Of a stretch of DNA of 64,000 nucleotides, positions 26,552 to 35,169 are shown one piece after another (position 1 is the stretch's first letter; the number at the start of each line of letters is the position of its first letter). Source of the stretch: Agrobacterium cucumeris (GTDB lineage Bacteria > Pseudomonadota > Alphaproteobacteria > Rhizobiales > Rhizobiaceae). A model generated the notes under the pieces. It had not been told where the DNA came from and did no database searches. It saw only the letters and a list, made by a program, of their open reading frames with translations. Both the position numbers and the translations under genes were made by a program. The stretch spans positions 248,001 to 312,000 of the forward strand of contig NZ_CP080387.1 in the NCBI RefSeq assembly GCF_030036535.1. Direction: 5' to 3'.

Positions 26552-27909
26552 TCGACGGAACCATCAACGCGATAGTGAATGCGCCGTATAATGATCCGCG
26601 TGCCGGCAGCGCCGCTGTCAGGGACGATGCCAAGGGCGGAAGTTTCGGCGAGGCCCTGTCCACCGTTCGCGATGAGCGCCCAACGCAGGCACCGCATTCC
26701 CGCCATCAGCAGGAAGCAGGTTCGGCTGAGGAGCAGCACGCGCAGCCAGAAGGTGGCGAAGAGGAAACGAAGACGCCGGTGAAGCGGCCTGCGACCTTCC
26801 TGAATGTAATCGGCAACGACCATTCCGCAGAAGGCCGCAGCCATGAGATGGCAGGCGAACTTCAGAACGCGGGGAAACCGGCGCGCACATCGGTCGAAAA
26901 CGGCAAGACCGGCAAGAAGCTCAAGGACGACGCCGACAAGGATACGGAAACGACGGTGGATGCCATTGATCCGAAACTGGCGGATCTGAATAAGATCGCG
27001 ACCAATGTCGGCGATATCGCAACAGCCAAGACACCGCTTGAGGAAATCGCGCAGGCGATCGCCGGCAAGGCCGATCCGGTCAAGTCCGACAGGACCGAGA
27101 CTGTCCGTGGCAAGACGGAGCCTTCGCCCAAGGACATGCCAACACGAGCCGAGCTTGCTGGCAATGAGGCCGAATCCGGCTCGGATAGGGAGAACGGTGC
27201 TTCGGCATTCCGCTTCGCCTCCGCGCGCTCCGGCACGTCCCGTGCACTCGATATGAGCACGGTGCAGCGTGAAGGCCGCGTTGAGTTTGATGCCCGGGAA
27301 AGCACCGGCAAGGCGGCCGATACCATAACAGTGCTCGATTCACGGCGGTTTATCGGCCTGGCGCCATCGACCAACGCATCGGCACTGACCGGTCTCATCG
27401 CCAATGATCCGGAATGGGTCAGCGCCATGCAGCCCGGCTCGTCGCTTTCCAACGCCGCTGCCCAGAGCAGCACAGGCAAGGTTGTCCATACGCTGAAGCT
27501 GCATATGACGCCGATCGAGCTTGGATCGGTGACGATGTCGCTGCGTCTGGCCGGTGACGAGCTCGCCGTTCACATGACGGTGGAGAGCGTTGCTGCCTAT
27601 AAAAAGCTTCAGGAAGACAGCAAGAGCATTCTTGATGGCCTGAAAGCGCAGGGTCTGACGGTCGATAACATCACCATCAGCATCTCTTCTTCCGACAAGA
27701 GTGACCAAACGGGCACACAAGGCAACAATCAGCAAAATCAGCAGGCGCAGCAGCAGGGCCAACAGGCAGCTGCGGGCCGCAACCGTGACGAGTCCGGCGC
27801 ACGCGATGGCCGGCAAGGCAATGGTGATAATTTGGGGGTGCATAATGAAGGCATGGATGGCGCTCTCGGCTCTGGCCGTTCTTCTGCTGACAATGGCGTC
27901 TACCTCTGA
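26548..27909 (+). CDS. fliK: Flagellar hook-length control protein FliK (formerly MotD)
   Basis: FliK is the secreted ruler that fixes hook length and triggers the FlhB switch; the rhizobial protein was first called MotD and later reassigned. The 453-residue protein is hydrophilic and low in complexity to about residue 300. The Flg_hook domain follows (HTLKLHMTPIELGSVTMSLR, LAVHMTVESVAAYKKLQED, LKAQGLTVDNITISI), then a Gln/Asn-rich tail. It overlaps motC by four bases and the downstream lytic transglycosylase gene by about 65 bases in another frame. Confidence 0.93.
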   Translation: MIDGTINAIVNAPYNDPRAGSAAVRDDAKGGSFGEALSTVRDERPTQAPHSRHQQEAGSAEEQHAQPEGGEEETKTPVKRPATFLNVIGNDHSAEGRSHEMAGELQNAGKPARTSVENGKTGKKLKDDADKDTETTVDAIDPKLADLNKIATNVGDIATAKTPLEEIAQAIAGKADPVKSDRTETVRGKTEPSPKDMPTRAELAGNEAESGSDRENGASAFRFASARSGTSRALDMSTVQREGRVEFDARESTGKAADTITVLDSRRFIGLAPSTNASALTGLIANDPEWVSAMQPGSSLSNAAAQSSTGKVVHTLKLHMTPIELGSVTMSLRLAGDELAVHMTVESVAAYKKLQEDSKSILDGLKAQGLTVDNITISISSSDKSDQTGTQGNNQQNQQAQQQGQQAAAGRNRDESGARDGRQGNGDNLGVHNEGMDGALGSGRSSADNGVYL

Positions 27910-28423
27910 AAAAGCCTCGGCTTCGGCAACATCAGGTGTCTGTGAAAGGGAAATCCAGTCCGCCGCCCGCAAATATGGCGTGCCGGAGGGAATTCTCTAT
28001 TCCGTTGGCCTGACCGAGACGGGCCGTAAGGGGCGGCTTGACCCCAATGCCATGAATATTGAAGGAAAACCGGTATTTGCCGCATCCACGGAGGAGGCAT
28101 TGACCACTTTCGAGACGGCGAAGCGCAATGGCGCCAAGCTGATCGACCTCGGATGCATGCAGATAAACCACTATTTTCACGGCGAAAACTTCACATCCGC
28201 GCGCGAAATGTTCGACCCGCGCCGCAATGTCGAATATGCCGCCATGTTCCTGCGCAACCTCCATAACAGGCATGAAACCTGGACCATGGCGGTTGCCCGT
28301 TACCATGCCGGTCCGAACAATGACCCCGCGCAGAAGAAATATGTCTGTCGGGTCATCGCCAATCTGGTGGCGACAGGCTACGGAAAATGGACTGTCAACG
28401 CGAAAAATTTCTGCGACGGATGA
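27845..28423 (+). CDS. Flagellar lytic transglycosylase (SltF-like)
   Basis: This 192-residue protein has a signal peptide (MKAWMALSALAVLLLTMAST) and a lysozyme-like SLT domain: catalytic Glu in YSVGLTETG, DLGCMQINHYFH and VARYHAGPNND. I chose the ATG at 27845 because TTGGGGG lies just before it and the signal peptide starts there; the longer frame from 27701 is basic and runs inside fliK. It should cut peptidoglycan so that the rod can cross the wall, complementing the FlgJ-like protein at 38556-39113, which has no muramidase domain. Rhodobacter SltF is the nearest named analogue. Confidence 0.88.
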   Translation: MKAWMALSALAVLLLTMASTSEKASASATSGVCEREIQSAARKYGVPEGILYSVGLTETGRKGRLDPNAMNIEGKPVFAASTEEALTTFETAKRNGAKLIDLGCMQINHYFHGENFTSAREMFDPRRNVEYAAMFLRNLHNRHETWTMAVARYHAGPNNDPAQKKYVCRVIANLVATGYGKWTVNAKNFCDG

Positions 28424-28705
28424 CAACCTGAAATTGTCTTTAAGGGCCGCAGGACTCGTAATTTGAAATGTGGCGATAGATTGATCAAAAAAAGGCGCTG
28501 CAAGCGGTTTTTTCGTAATTTTAAAATTTTTACACAAAAATTTTGTGCCATATATGGTTAACGACCACTATATATAGATCAAATCGGCACAAAATAGTTA
28601 ATCAATTATTAATAACTATCGATGATTTCCTACAGTTGTCGCTGAATCCCCCGATTCTTATCAATGCCTCATTGGAAAACACCACACTGATTCGGAGGCG
28701 GACGA
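28424..28705 (+). promoter_or_regulatory. AT-rich promoter region of rem
   Basis: This 282-base gap is the most AT-rich stretch of the flagellar cluster. It contains three copies of CACAAAA in alternating orientation (28533-28539, 28541-28547 and 28588-28594); two form a 10-bp inverted repeat, ATTTTGTGCC (28540-28549) and GGCACAAAAT (28586-28595). GGAGGCGG lies ahead of rem. In S. meliloti rem is activated by VisNR; whether these repeats are the site is unknown. Confidence 0.5.
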
Positions 28706-29377
28706 ATGATCGTAGTGGTTGATGAGCGCGAGCTCGTTAAAGACGGCTATACATCTCTATTTGGGCGTGAAGGCATCCCCTCAACCGGGTTCGATCCGGT
28801 TGAATTCGGGGAATGGGTCTCGACGGCAGCGGAAAGCGATCTTGCGGCCGTGGAGGCCTTTTTGATCGGCCAGGGCGACCGGAGCTTCTCTTTGCCGAAG
28901 GCGATCAGGGATCGCACGACGGCGCCGGTTATCGCGGTCAGCGACCAGCCCTCGCTGGAATCGACGCTGGCACTGTTCGACAGCGGCGTCGACGATGTCG
29001 TGCGCAAACCGGTTCACCCCCGTGAAATCCTGGCGCGTGCGGCGGCGATCCGTCGCCGGCTGCAGGTCATCTCCAACTTCACCGATGCCGGACCTATCCG
29101 GGTTTTCTCCGATGGCCGTGATCCGGAAGTCGGTGGTGAAGTATTTCCCTTGCCGCGTCGCGAGCGCCGCATCCTGGAATATTTGATCGCCAATCGCGGA
29201 CGCCGCGTCTCCAAGACGCAGATTTTCAATGCCATCTACGGCATCTTCGATGACGACGTCGAAGAGAATGTCGTCGAAAGCCACATCAGCAAGCTGCGCA
29301 AGAAACTGCGCAAGAAGCTCGGCTACGACCCGGTCGATTCCAAGCGGTTCCTCGGCTACAGCATTGATTGGCAATGA
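28706..29377 (+). CDS. rem: Motility regulator Rem (OmpR-type)
   Basis: Rem is the exponential-phase activator of rhizobial flagellar genes. The 223-residue protein has a receiver-like N-terminal domain (residues 1-115) and a winged-helix DNA-binding domain (about 135-220, with [20 protein letters not shown] and [15 protein letters not shown]). The receiver keeps Asp6 and Lys101 but the strand where the phosphoacceptor Asp should sit reads [10 protein letters not shown], so phosphorylation looks unlikely. It is followed by the flgE operon, one of its probable targets. Confidence 0.92.
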   Translation: MIVVVDERELVKDGYTSLFGREGIPSTGFDPVEFGEWVSTAAESDLAAVEAFLIGQGDRSFSLPKAIRDRTTAPVIAVSDQPSLESTLALFDSGVDDVVRKPVHPREILARAAAIRRRLQVISNFTDAGPIRVFSDGRDPEVGGEVFPLPRRERRILEYLIANRGRRVSKTQIFNAIYGIFDDDVEENVVESHISKLRKKLRKKLGYDPVDSKRFLGYSIDWQ

Positions 29378-29419
29378 TCTTCATTGACCCGCGTGGTCTT
29401 TTTCAAACGCGGTATTTCA

Positions 29420-29438
29420 GACAGCTTCACGCAAGCCA
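29420..29438 (+). promoter_or_regulatory. 19-bp motif in the flgE promoter
   Basis: GACAGCTTCACGCAAGCCA matches the motA upstream block (16233-16251) at 18 of 19 positions. It ends 44 bases before the flgE ATG and lies in the 105-base rem-flgE gap, directly downstream of the activator gene. Confidence 0.5.
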
Positions 29439-29482
29439 AACGCTTTACCTTCTCCCTGAAAGATGACCACGAGGGTTTTTGA

Positions 29483-30787
29483 ATGAGTATTTTCGGCACT
29501 ATGCGAACCGGTGTGTCCGGCATGAATGCGCAGGCGAACAAGCTGGGCACCGTGGGCGACAACATCGCCAACGCAAGCACCACCGGCTACAAGCGCGCAT
29601 CGACGTCGTTCTCCTCGCTCGTTCTGCCCTCTTCGTCGGGCAGCTACGCCTCCGGCGGCGTGCAGTCCAACGTACGCTACAGCATTTCGGAGCAGGGCAA
29701 CCTCTCCTACACCACTTCGAGCACCGATCTTGCCATCCAGGGCAACGGGTTCTTCGTGGTTCAGGATGGTGCAGGCACGCCTTACCTCACACGCGCCGGT
29801 TCCTTCGTGAAGAATGCCGAAGGTTATCTGGAAAACGCAGCGGGCTTCCAGCTGATGGGTTACCCCTACGGCTCCAACCCGCCGGCTGCCGTCGTTAACG
29901 GCTTTACCGGTCTTGAGGCCATCAACGTCAACAACTTCGGTCTGACGGCATCGCCCTCGACGCAGGGCAGCTTCCCGGCCAACCTTAATCGTGACGAAGC
30001 AATCGTGCCGACGGGTTCGCGCCCCAGTGACAACGTCGCAACCGCAAAGATCGGCGCAAAGACATCGCTGACGGCATTTGACAGCGGTGGTGCCAAAGTC
30101 CTTTACGATTTCTATTACACGCGCATCGACAATGACGCGTCCGGCAATCCGCAATGGGAAGTGTCGGTCTATCGTCAGGATCAGTCGACGAATGGCGGTT
30201 TCCCATATACGGCAACACCGGCTGCAAATCTGGTGCAGGAGAAGGTAACGCTGGTCTTCGATCCGGCGACCAACAAGCTGAAAACCGGAACCCCTGCATC
30301 TCCGACATCTATCACCATCGACGACCAGGTCAGCGGCGTACCGCAGTCGATCAAGATCGATCTGTCCGAAATGACGCAGTTCTCCTCGAAGTTCACGCCC
30401 GGCACCGCGATCCTGAACGGTAATGGTCCGAGCCAGATCAAGGATGTCGAAATCGGCAAGGACGGTGTGGTGACCGCGGTTTACCAGGATGGTGGCCGCC
30501 GCAACATCTACCAGCTGGCGCTGGCAACCGTGCCGAGCGTCGACAACCTCAGCCCGCAGAACGGCAACGTCTATCTGCCCAGCAACGAGTCGGGCGTCGT
30601 TACCATCGGTTTCGCGCAGACGGGCAGCTTCGGTTACATCCAGAAGGGTGCACTGGAAGGCTCAAACGTCGATATCGCCAGTGAACTCACCGACATGATT
30701 GAATCCCAGCGTATCTATACCGCGAATTCGAAGGTCTTCCAGACTGGATCGGATTTGATGGATGTCCTGATCAATCTGAAGAGATAG
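29483..30787 (+). CDS. flgE: Flagellar hook protein FlgE
   Basis: FlgE polymerises into the hook. The 434-residue protein has the N-terminal MNAQANKLGTVGDNIANAST and TTGYKRA rod/hook motif, a central variable D1/D2 part, and the C-terminal LEGSNVDIASELTDMIESQR with SKVFQTGSDLMDVLINLKR. A putative promoter motif is at 29420-29438. It starts an apparently continuous rightward operon that ends near fliR. Confidence 0.97.
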   Translation: MSIFGTMRTGVSGMNAQANKLGTVGDNIANASTTGYKRASTSFSSLVLPSSSGSYASGGVQSNVRYSISEQGNLSYTTSSTDLAIQGNGFFVVQDGAGTPYLTRAGSFVKNAEGYLENAAGFQLMGYPYGSNPPAAVVNGFTGLEAINVNNFGLTASPSTQGSFPANLNRDEAIVPTGSRPSDNVATAKIGAKTSLTAFDSGGAKVLYDFYYTRIDNDASGNPQWEVSVYRQDQSTNGGFPYTATPAANLVQEKVTLVFDPATNKLKTGTPASPTSITIDDQVSGVPQSIKIDLSEMTQFSSKFTPGTAILNGNGPSQIKDVEIGKDGVVTAVYQDGGRRNIYQLALATVPSVDNLSPQNGNVYLPSNESGVVTIGFAQTGSFGYIQKGALEGSNVDIASELTDMIESQRIYTANSKVFQTGSDLMDVLINLKR

Positions 30788-30809
30788 TAATTCCTACGAG
30801 GACAGATGA

Positions 30810-32303
30810 ATGTCGCTCACGTCAGCAATGAATACTGCGCAGTCGATTTTCAATAATACAGGTAAGCAGACAGACGTTACTTCGAAAAATATTGCCAATG
30901 TCGGCAATGCGAATTACGTCAAGCGAACCGCCATTCTCGGCACGACCATGGCCGGAGCGAGTATCGTCTCCAATGGCCGTGCCCAGAATGAAAGTCTTCT
31001 CAGGCAGACGATCTCCAGCGCCTCGCTGGCCACCGGTCAGAACACCGTTCTGACCGGCCTTGAGGAGATGAAGAGCATTTTCGGCGGCAACAATTATGAA
31101 AGTTCGCCGTCCACCTACATGAAGGAATTGCTGAAGAGCCTGAGCGGTTACGCCGCCAAGCCGAGTAACGCTGCCCTTGCGGCAACGGCTGTGACCTCGG
31201 CGGCGGATGTCGCCAGTTCCCTGAACAAGGCGTCTTCCGAATTGCAGGCGATGCGTTTGCGCGCCGACAAGGAAATCTCCCTTCAGGTCGACAAGCTGAA
31301 CGGCCTGCTCGCAAAATTCGAGGAAGCCAATAACGAGGTCAAGGCGCAGACGGCGATCGGCGGTGATCCGAGCGACGCCCTTGATCAGCGCGAGACCCTG
31401 TTGAAGGACATTTCGTCCATCATCGGCATCAATGTCGTCAATCGTCCAAACAACGATGTGGCGCTTTACACGACGGAAGGCGCGACCCTCTTCGAGGTGG
31501 TGCCGCGCAAGGTCACCTTCAAGGCGCAGCCGGGCTACGATGCGACGACCACTGGCAATGCGATCTATGTGGACGGCGTGGCGCTCAAGGCCGGCAATGG
31601 CAGCAACACGACAGCGGAAGGATCACTGCAGGGTCTGATGCAGGTTCGCGACGATCTGGCGCCGACCATGCAAAGCCAGCTCGACGAAATCGCCCGTGGC
31701 CTGATCTCCATGTTTGCGGAAAAGCCGATCACGCAGCCGGCACCGCCCGCGACGCCCCTGACGGCGAAACCTGGCCTCTTCACATGGGCGGGAGCAACGG
31801 CCACAAGCGAAATTCCTCCCGCTGGCGTTATCGTTCCGGGACTTGCTGCCAGCATTAACGTCAACTCCGCGTTAATTATTTCGAAAGGTGGAAACCCGGA
31901 ATTGTTGCGCGACGGCGGCATCAACGGTACCGCTTATATTGTCAATACCACAGCTACGGGCGGCACTGGCTTTTCCGCCCTGATCGACAGCTATGTGACC
32001 GCATTCGACGCGCCCATGAATTTTGCCGCGTCGACACGTATCGATACGAATACCAGCATCTTGAAATACGGCACCAACTCGATGGGTTGGCTCGAACAGG
32101 AACGATCCGGTGCGACTTCGGCGAACGAAGCGAAAAGCGCGCTCTATGAGCGCTCCGCCGCCTCCTATTCGAACAACACGGCGGTGAGCCTGGATGAGGA
32201 GCTGTCGCTGCTCATGGATATCGAGCAGTCTTACAAGGCAGCCACCAAGCTGGTGACCACCGTCGATGAAATGCTCAAGTCCTTGATGGACATGGTGAGG
32301 TAA
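30810..32303 (+). CDS. flgK: Hook-filament junction protein FlgK (HAP1)
   Basis: FlgK is the first hook-filament junction protein. The 497-residue sequence begins MSLTSAMNTAQSIFNNTGKQ and has the TSKNIANVGNANYVKRTAIL motif, the DQRETLLKDISSIIGINVVN segment shared by the family, and the C-terminal SLDEELSLLMDIEQSYKAAT. It lies 22 bases after flgE and three bases before flgL. Confidence 0.96.
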   Translation: MSLTSAMNTAQSIFNNTGKQTDVTSKNIANVGNANYVKRTAILGTTMAGASIVSNGRAQNESLLRQTISSASLATGQNTVLTGLEEMKSIFGGNNYESSPSTYMKELLKSLSGYAAKPSNAALAATAVTSAADVASSLNKASSELQAMRLRADKEISLQVDKLNGLLAKFEEANNEVKAQTAIGGDPSDALDQRETLLKDISSIIGINVVNRPNNDVALYTTEGATLFEVVPRKVTFKAQPGYDATTTGNAIYVDGVALKAGNGSNTTAEGSLQGLMQVRDDLAPTMQSQLDEIARGLISMFAEKPITQPAPPATPLTAKPGLFTWAGATATSEIPPAGVIVPGLAASINVNSALIISKGGNPELLRDGGINGTAYIVNTTATGGTGFSALIDSYVTAFDAPMNFAASTRIDTNTSILKYGTNSMGWLEQERSGATSANEAKSALYERSAASYSNNTAVSLDEELSLLMDIEQSYKAATKLVTTVDEMLKSLMDMVR

Positions 32304-32306
32304 AAG

Positions 32307-33410
32307 ATGAAAACGTCATTCATTTCATCGCTGGCGATGCAGAACAGCATGCGCAGCACCATCCTCAAGGCCCAGCTTGAGATGACCAAGCTCAATACCG
32401 AACTGACAACGGGCAAGCACGCGGATCTCGGCGTCACGCTCGGCGCCAACACGGCCCGCAGCCTCGATCTCAATCGGGATGTGGAGCGGATTTCGTCGCT
32501 TGTCACGGTCAATTCCTTTGCGACGCAACGTCTTGAATCGTCGCAGACCGCATTGGACGGCATGGCAAAGGCCGCCCAGGAAATCCTCGGCGTTCTGGTG
32601 CCGAATACCAGCAGCGCGCAGCCCACGCTTGCCACCGTCAACCAGAAAATCACCAATGCGCTCAACAATTTCACCAGCTTCGCGAACACTGCCGTCGATG
32701 GCGAATATCTGTTTTCCGGCACGAATACGGATGTGAAGCCGGTCGATGACTATTTCGCCGATGGTTCGACGCTGAAGACCGCTTATAATGATGAGCTGAA
32801 CCATTTCATGGCGACGCAGACGCCGCCGGTCGGAAGCATCGCCAACCTGTCCAAGGATCAGGTCAACGCCTTCATGACCCATATGGAAGGCGTATTCAAC
32901 GGCACCACGACGGTCACCAATCCGCCGCATAGCAGTCTTGCCACCGGTCAGAACGTTGATTTCTGGACGACGTTCGGCTCCAAGGCCAGCGACACCAACA
33001 TGACGAGCCGGATCAGCCAGAACGAAGTGATCGAGACATCGACCAACAGCAATTCGCAGGGCATGCGTTATTTCGCGATGACGGCAATGACGGCGATGAC
33101 CTTCCTCGATGACAAGGTTCCGAGCGATGTCCGTGAAGCTGTCGCCACCCGCGCGGTTACGACAATCGGTACCGCAATCGACGGTTTGAACCAGCAGGCC
33201 AGCGGCCTCGGTCTCTCTCAGGAACGTGTCAAGAAGTCTAACGACTCTTTGGCGGCGCAGAAGAAGATCATCGAGACGCATCTGCTGGATATCGAAGGTA
33301 TCGATACCTACGAAGCGAAGACCCGTCTCGACCTGCTGCAGCAGCAGATCGAAATCGCCTACAGCCTGACGTCGCGTCTGCAAAAAATGAGTCTGGTGAA
33401 CTACCTCTGA
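32307..33410 (+). CDS. flgL: Hook-filament junction protein FlgL (HAP3)
   Basis: FlgL joins FlgK to flagellin. The 367-residue protein has flagellin-like ends: N-terminal STILKAQLEMTKLNTELTTG and C-terminal RLDLLQQQIEIAYSLTSRLQ. The central region is shorter than in the flagellins. It follows flgK by three bases. Confidence 0.94.
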   Translation: MKTSFISSLAMQNSMRSTILKAQLEMTKLNTELTTGKHADLGVTLGANTARSLDLNRDVERISSLVTVNSFATQRLESSQTALDGMAKAAQEILGVLVPNTSSAQPTLATVNQKITNALNNFTSFANTAVDGEYLFSGTNTDVKPVDDYFADGSTLKTAYNDELNHFMATQTPPVGSIANLSKDQVNAFMTHMEGVFNGTTTVTNPPHSSLATGQNVDFWTTFGSKASDTNMTSRISQNEVIETSTNSNSQGMRYFAMTAMTAMTFLDDKVPSDVREAVATRAVTTIGTAIDGLNQQASGLGLSQERVKKSNDSLAAQKKIIETHLLDIEGIDTYEAKTRLDLLQQQIEIAYSLTSRLQKMSLVNYL

Positions 33411-33444
33411 TGAACAGGGGTGGCGGCAGATAAAGGATACATGA

Positions 33445-33789
33445 ATGTACCAGTTTTCCTACGCCGAAATCATGGAGGATGGTGTCGCAGACGCGAAGGA
33501 TCGCGAGCGACAGGCGTTGACCAAATCGATCGAACTGCTTGTGGAAGCGAAGGATTCGTCTTCCCAGCGCCATACGATCGAAGCACTTTTTTACACTCGG
33601 CGGGTCTGGATCCGCTTCATTGAGGACCTCAAGCAGCCGGACAACCAACTGGCTATGGAGCTGAGGGCCAATCTGATCTCGATCGCGATCTGGATTTTGA
33701 AAGAGTGCGAACTGATCCGGAAACGTCAGTCGACGAATTTCCAGGGCATAATTGACGTGACAACCATCATCAGGGATGGACTGAAATGA
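33445..33789 (+). CDS. flaF: Flagellin synthesis regulator FlaF
   Basis: FlaF is an alphaproteobacterial regulator that promotes flagellin synthesis or secretion, working against FlbT. The 114-residue protein matches the family pattern: [20 protein letters not shown], then [20 protein letters not shown] and [25 protein letters not shown] precedes the start. It overlaps flbT by four bases, the conserved flaF-flbT pair. Confidence 0.95.
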   Translation: MYQFSYAEIMEDGVADAKDRERQALTKSIELLVEAKDSSSQRHTIEALFYTRRVWIRFIEDLKQPDNQLAMELRANLISIAIWILKECELIRKRQSTNFQGIIDVTTIIRDGLK

Positions 33790-34235
33790 AAAGTACACTT
33801 CGAATCTCGCTGAAATCAGGCGAAAAGATTTTCATCAACGGTGCGGTTTTGCGGGTGGATCGCAAAGTGGCGCTCGAATTCCTGAACGATGTCACGTTCC
33901 TGCTTGAAAACCACGTGCTGCAGCCGGAGCAGGCGACAACGCCGCTGAGGCAGCTTTATTTCATCGCGCAGATGATCCTCATCAACCCGGAAGGGCGTGA
34001 ACAGTCTACGAACATGTTCCGCAAGTCCGTGAGCATGCTGCTGAACTGCTTCCAGCATGATGAGATATTGGCGGAACTCAAGCGGATCGACGGGCTGGTT
34101 GCCTCGGGCAAGGCTTTTGAGGCGCTGAAGGCCATTCGCGGTCTTTATCCGACTGAGGAAAAAATCCTCAACAATCAGGAAATGACCCCCGCAACGATCG
34201 AACAGATTCGCAAGGAGATCGCACCATGGCGGTAG
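33786..34235 (+). CDS. flbT: Flagellin mRNA repressor FlbT
   Basis: FlbT is a post-transcriptional regulator; in Caulobacter it binds the 5' leader of flagellin mRNA and promotes its decay. The 149-residue protein has the family opening [20 protein letters not shown] and the [20 protein letters not shown] block. In this genome the repeated flagellin leaders at 812-950, 2585-2724 and 4195-4333 are its obvious candidate targets, though its role in rhizobia can differ. The gene overlaps flgD by 10 bases. Confidence 0.94.
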   Translation: MKSTLRISLKSGEKIFINGAVLRVDRKVALEFLNDVTFLLENHVLQPEQATTPLRQLYFIAQMILINPEGREQSTNMFRKSVSMLLNCFQHDEILAELKRIDGLVASGKAFEALKAIRGLYPTEEKILNNQEMTPATIEQIRKEIAPWR

Positions 34236-34696
34236 ATGCAGTCAACTCGGCAGCCTCTAACCCCTGGGCCAATGCCGGGGCGAGCAGCAATGACAAGAAC
34301 GCAGCTTCGCTGAATTACGACAGCTTTCTGAAGCTCCTCATCGCCCAGATGAAGAACCAGGATCCGACCAGCCCGATGGATGCCGGTCAGCAGATGTCGC
34401 AGCTGGCAAGCTTCTCGCAGGTTGAGCAGACGATCAAGACCAACACCCATCTGAAGAGCATGCTGCAGGCCGAAGCCCTGACGCGCGCTTCCGATCTGGT
34501 CGGCAAGACGGTCAAGAGCGCCGACGACAAGGTCACCGGTGTGGTGAAGGAAGTCGAGGTCTATTCGGACGGCGTTGTCGCCATTACCGAAGCTGGTGAC
34601 AAAGTGCTGCTGCAGGCCGGTGTGAGCTTCTCGAACGGCCCGATCGAGACTAAACCTGAAGGTGGTACCGATTCGGATAAGCCTGCCGATTCGTGA
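34226..34696 (+). CDS. flgD: Hook cap protein FlgD
   Basis: FlgD is the scaffold for hook assembly. This 156-residue protein has the N-terminal family motif [20 protein letters not shown] followed by [20 protein letters not shown], then a short C-terminal part ([20 protein letters not shown]). It lacks the full-length FlgD Ig-like domains of enteric bacteria (about 230 residues), as is usual in rhizobia. It overlaps flbT by 10 bases. Confidence 0.94.
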   Translation: MAVDAVNSAASNPWANAGASSNDKNAASLNYDSFLKLLIAQMKNQDPTSPMDAGQQMSQLASFSQVEQTIKTNTHLKSMLQAEALTRASDLVGKTVKSADDKVTGVVKEVEVYSDGVVAITEAGDKVLLQAGVSFSNGPIETKPEGGTDSDKPADS

Positions 34697-34744
34697 TAAT
34701 GTAGGGGCAGTATGATGCCGCCCTTCTGAATAAAGGATGCGACG

Positions 34745-35011
34745 ATGAACGAGGCCGATGCGCTTGATATCATGCAGGCAGCAGTCTGGACTGTTCTCGT
34801 CGCGGCCGGTCCGGCCGTTCTGGCCGCCATGATCGTCGGTGTCGCCATTGCCTTCATACAGGCCCTGACCCAGGTTCAGGAAATGACGCTGACATTTGTC
34901 CCCAAAATCGTCACGATCATGCTCGTGCTTGGCATCGCCGCCCCCTTTGTGGGTGCGCAGATCGCCCTTTTTTCCAATCTCGTCTTTTCGCGCGTCCAGT
35001 CCGGCTTCTGA
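34745..35011 (+). CDS. fliQ: Flagellar export gate protein FliQ
   Basis: FliQ is a small FliPQR gate subunit. The 88-residue protein has two membrane helices (about residues 12-38 and 50-75) with the typical AAGPAVLAAMIVGVAIAFIQ and TLTFVPKIVTIMLVLGIA segments. GGATGCGACG precedes the ATG. Confidence 0.95.
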   Translation: MNEADALDIMQAAVWTVLVAAGPAVLAAMIVGVAIAFIQALTQVQEMTLTFVPKIVTIMLVLGIAAPFVGAQIALFSNLVFSRVQSGF

Positions 35012-35169
35012 TATCCGCCCGCTGCGGATGCCACCCTCGCGCAAGCTTCAGCGACTAGTGATAGGCTGAAGCATCGGACCGAATTGCGCGCGCAATTTCG
35101 AAAAGCCGGTGCCGCGAACCGTGCGGCGGCTTTTCCGTCGCCCTTCTCATGAAGAGACAGGACGATTTT

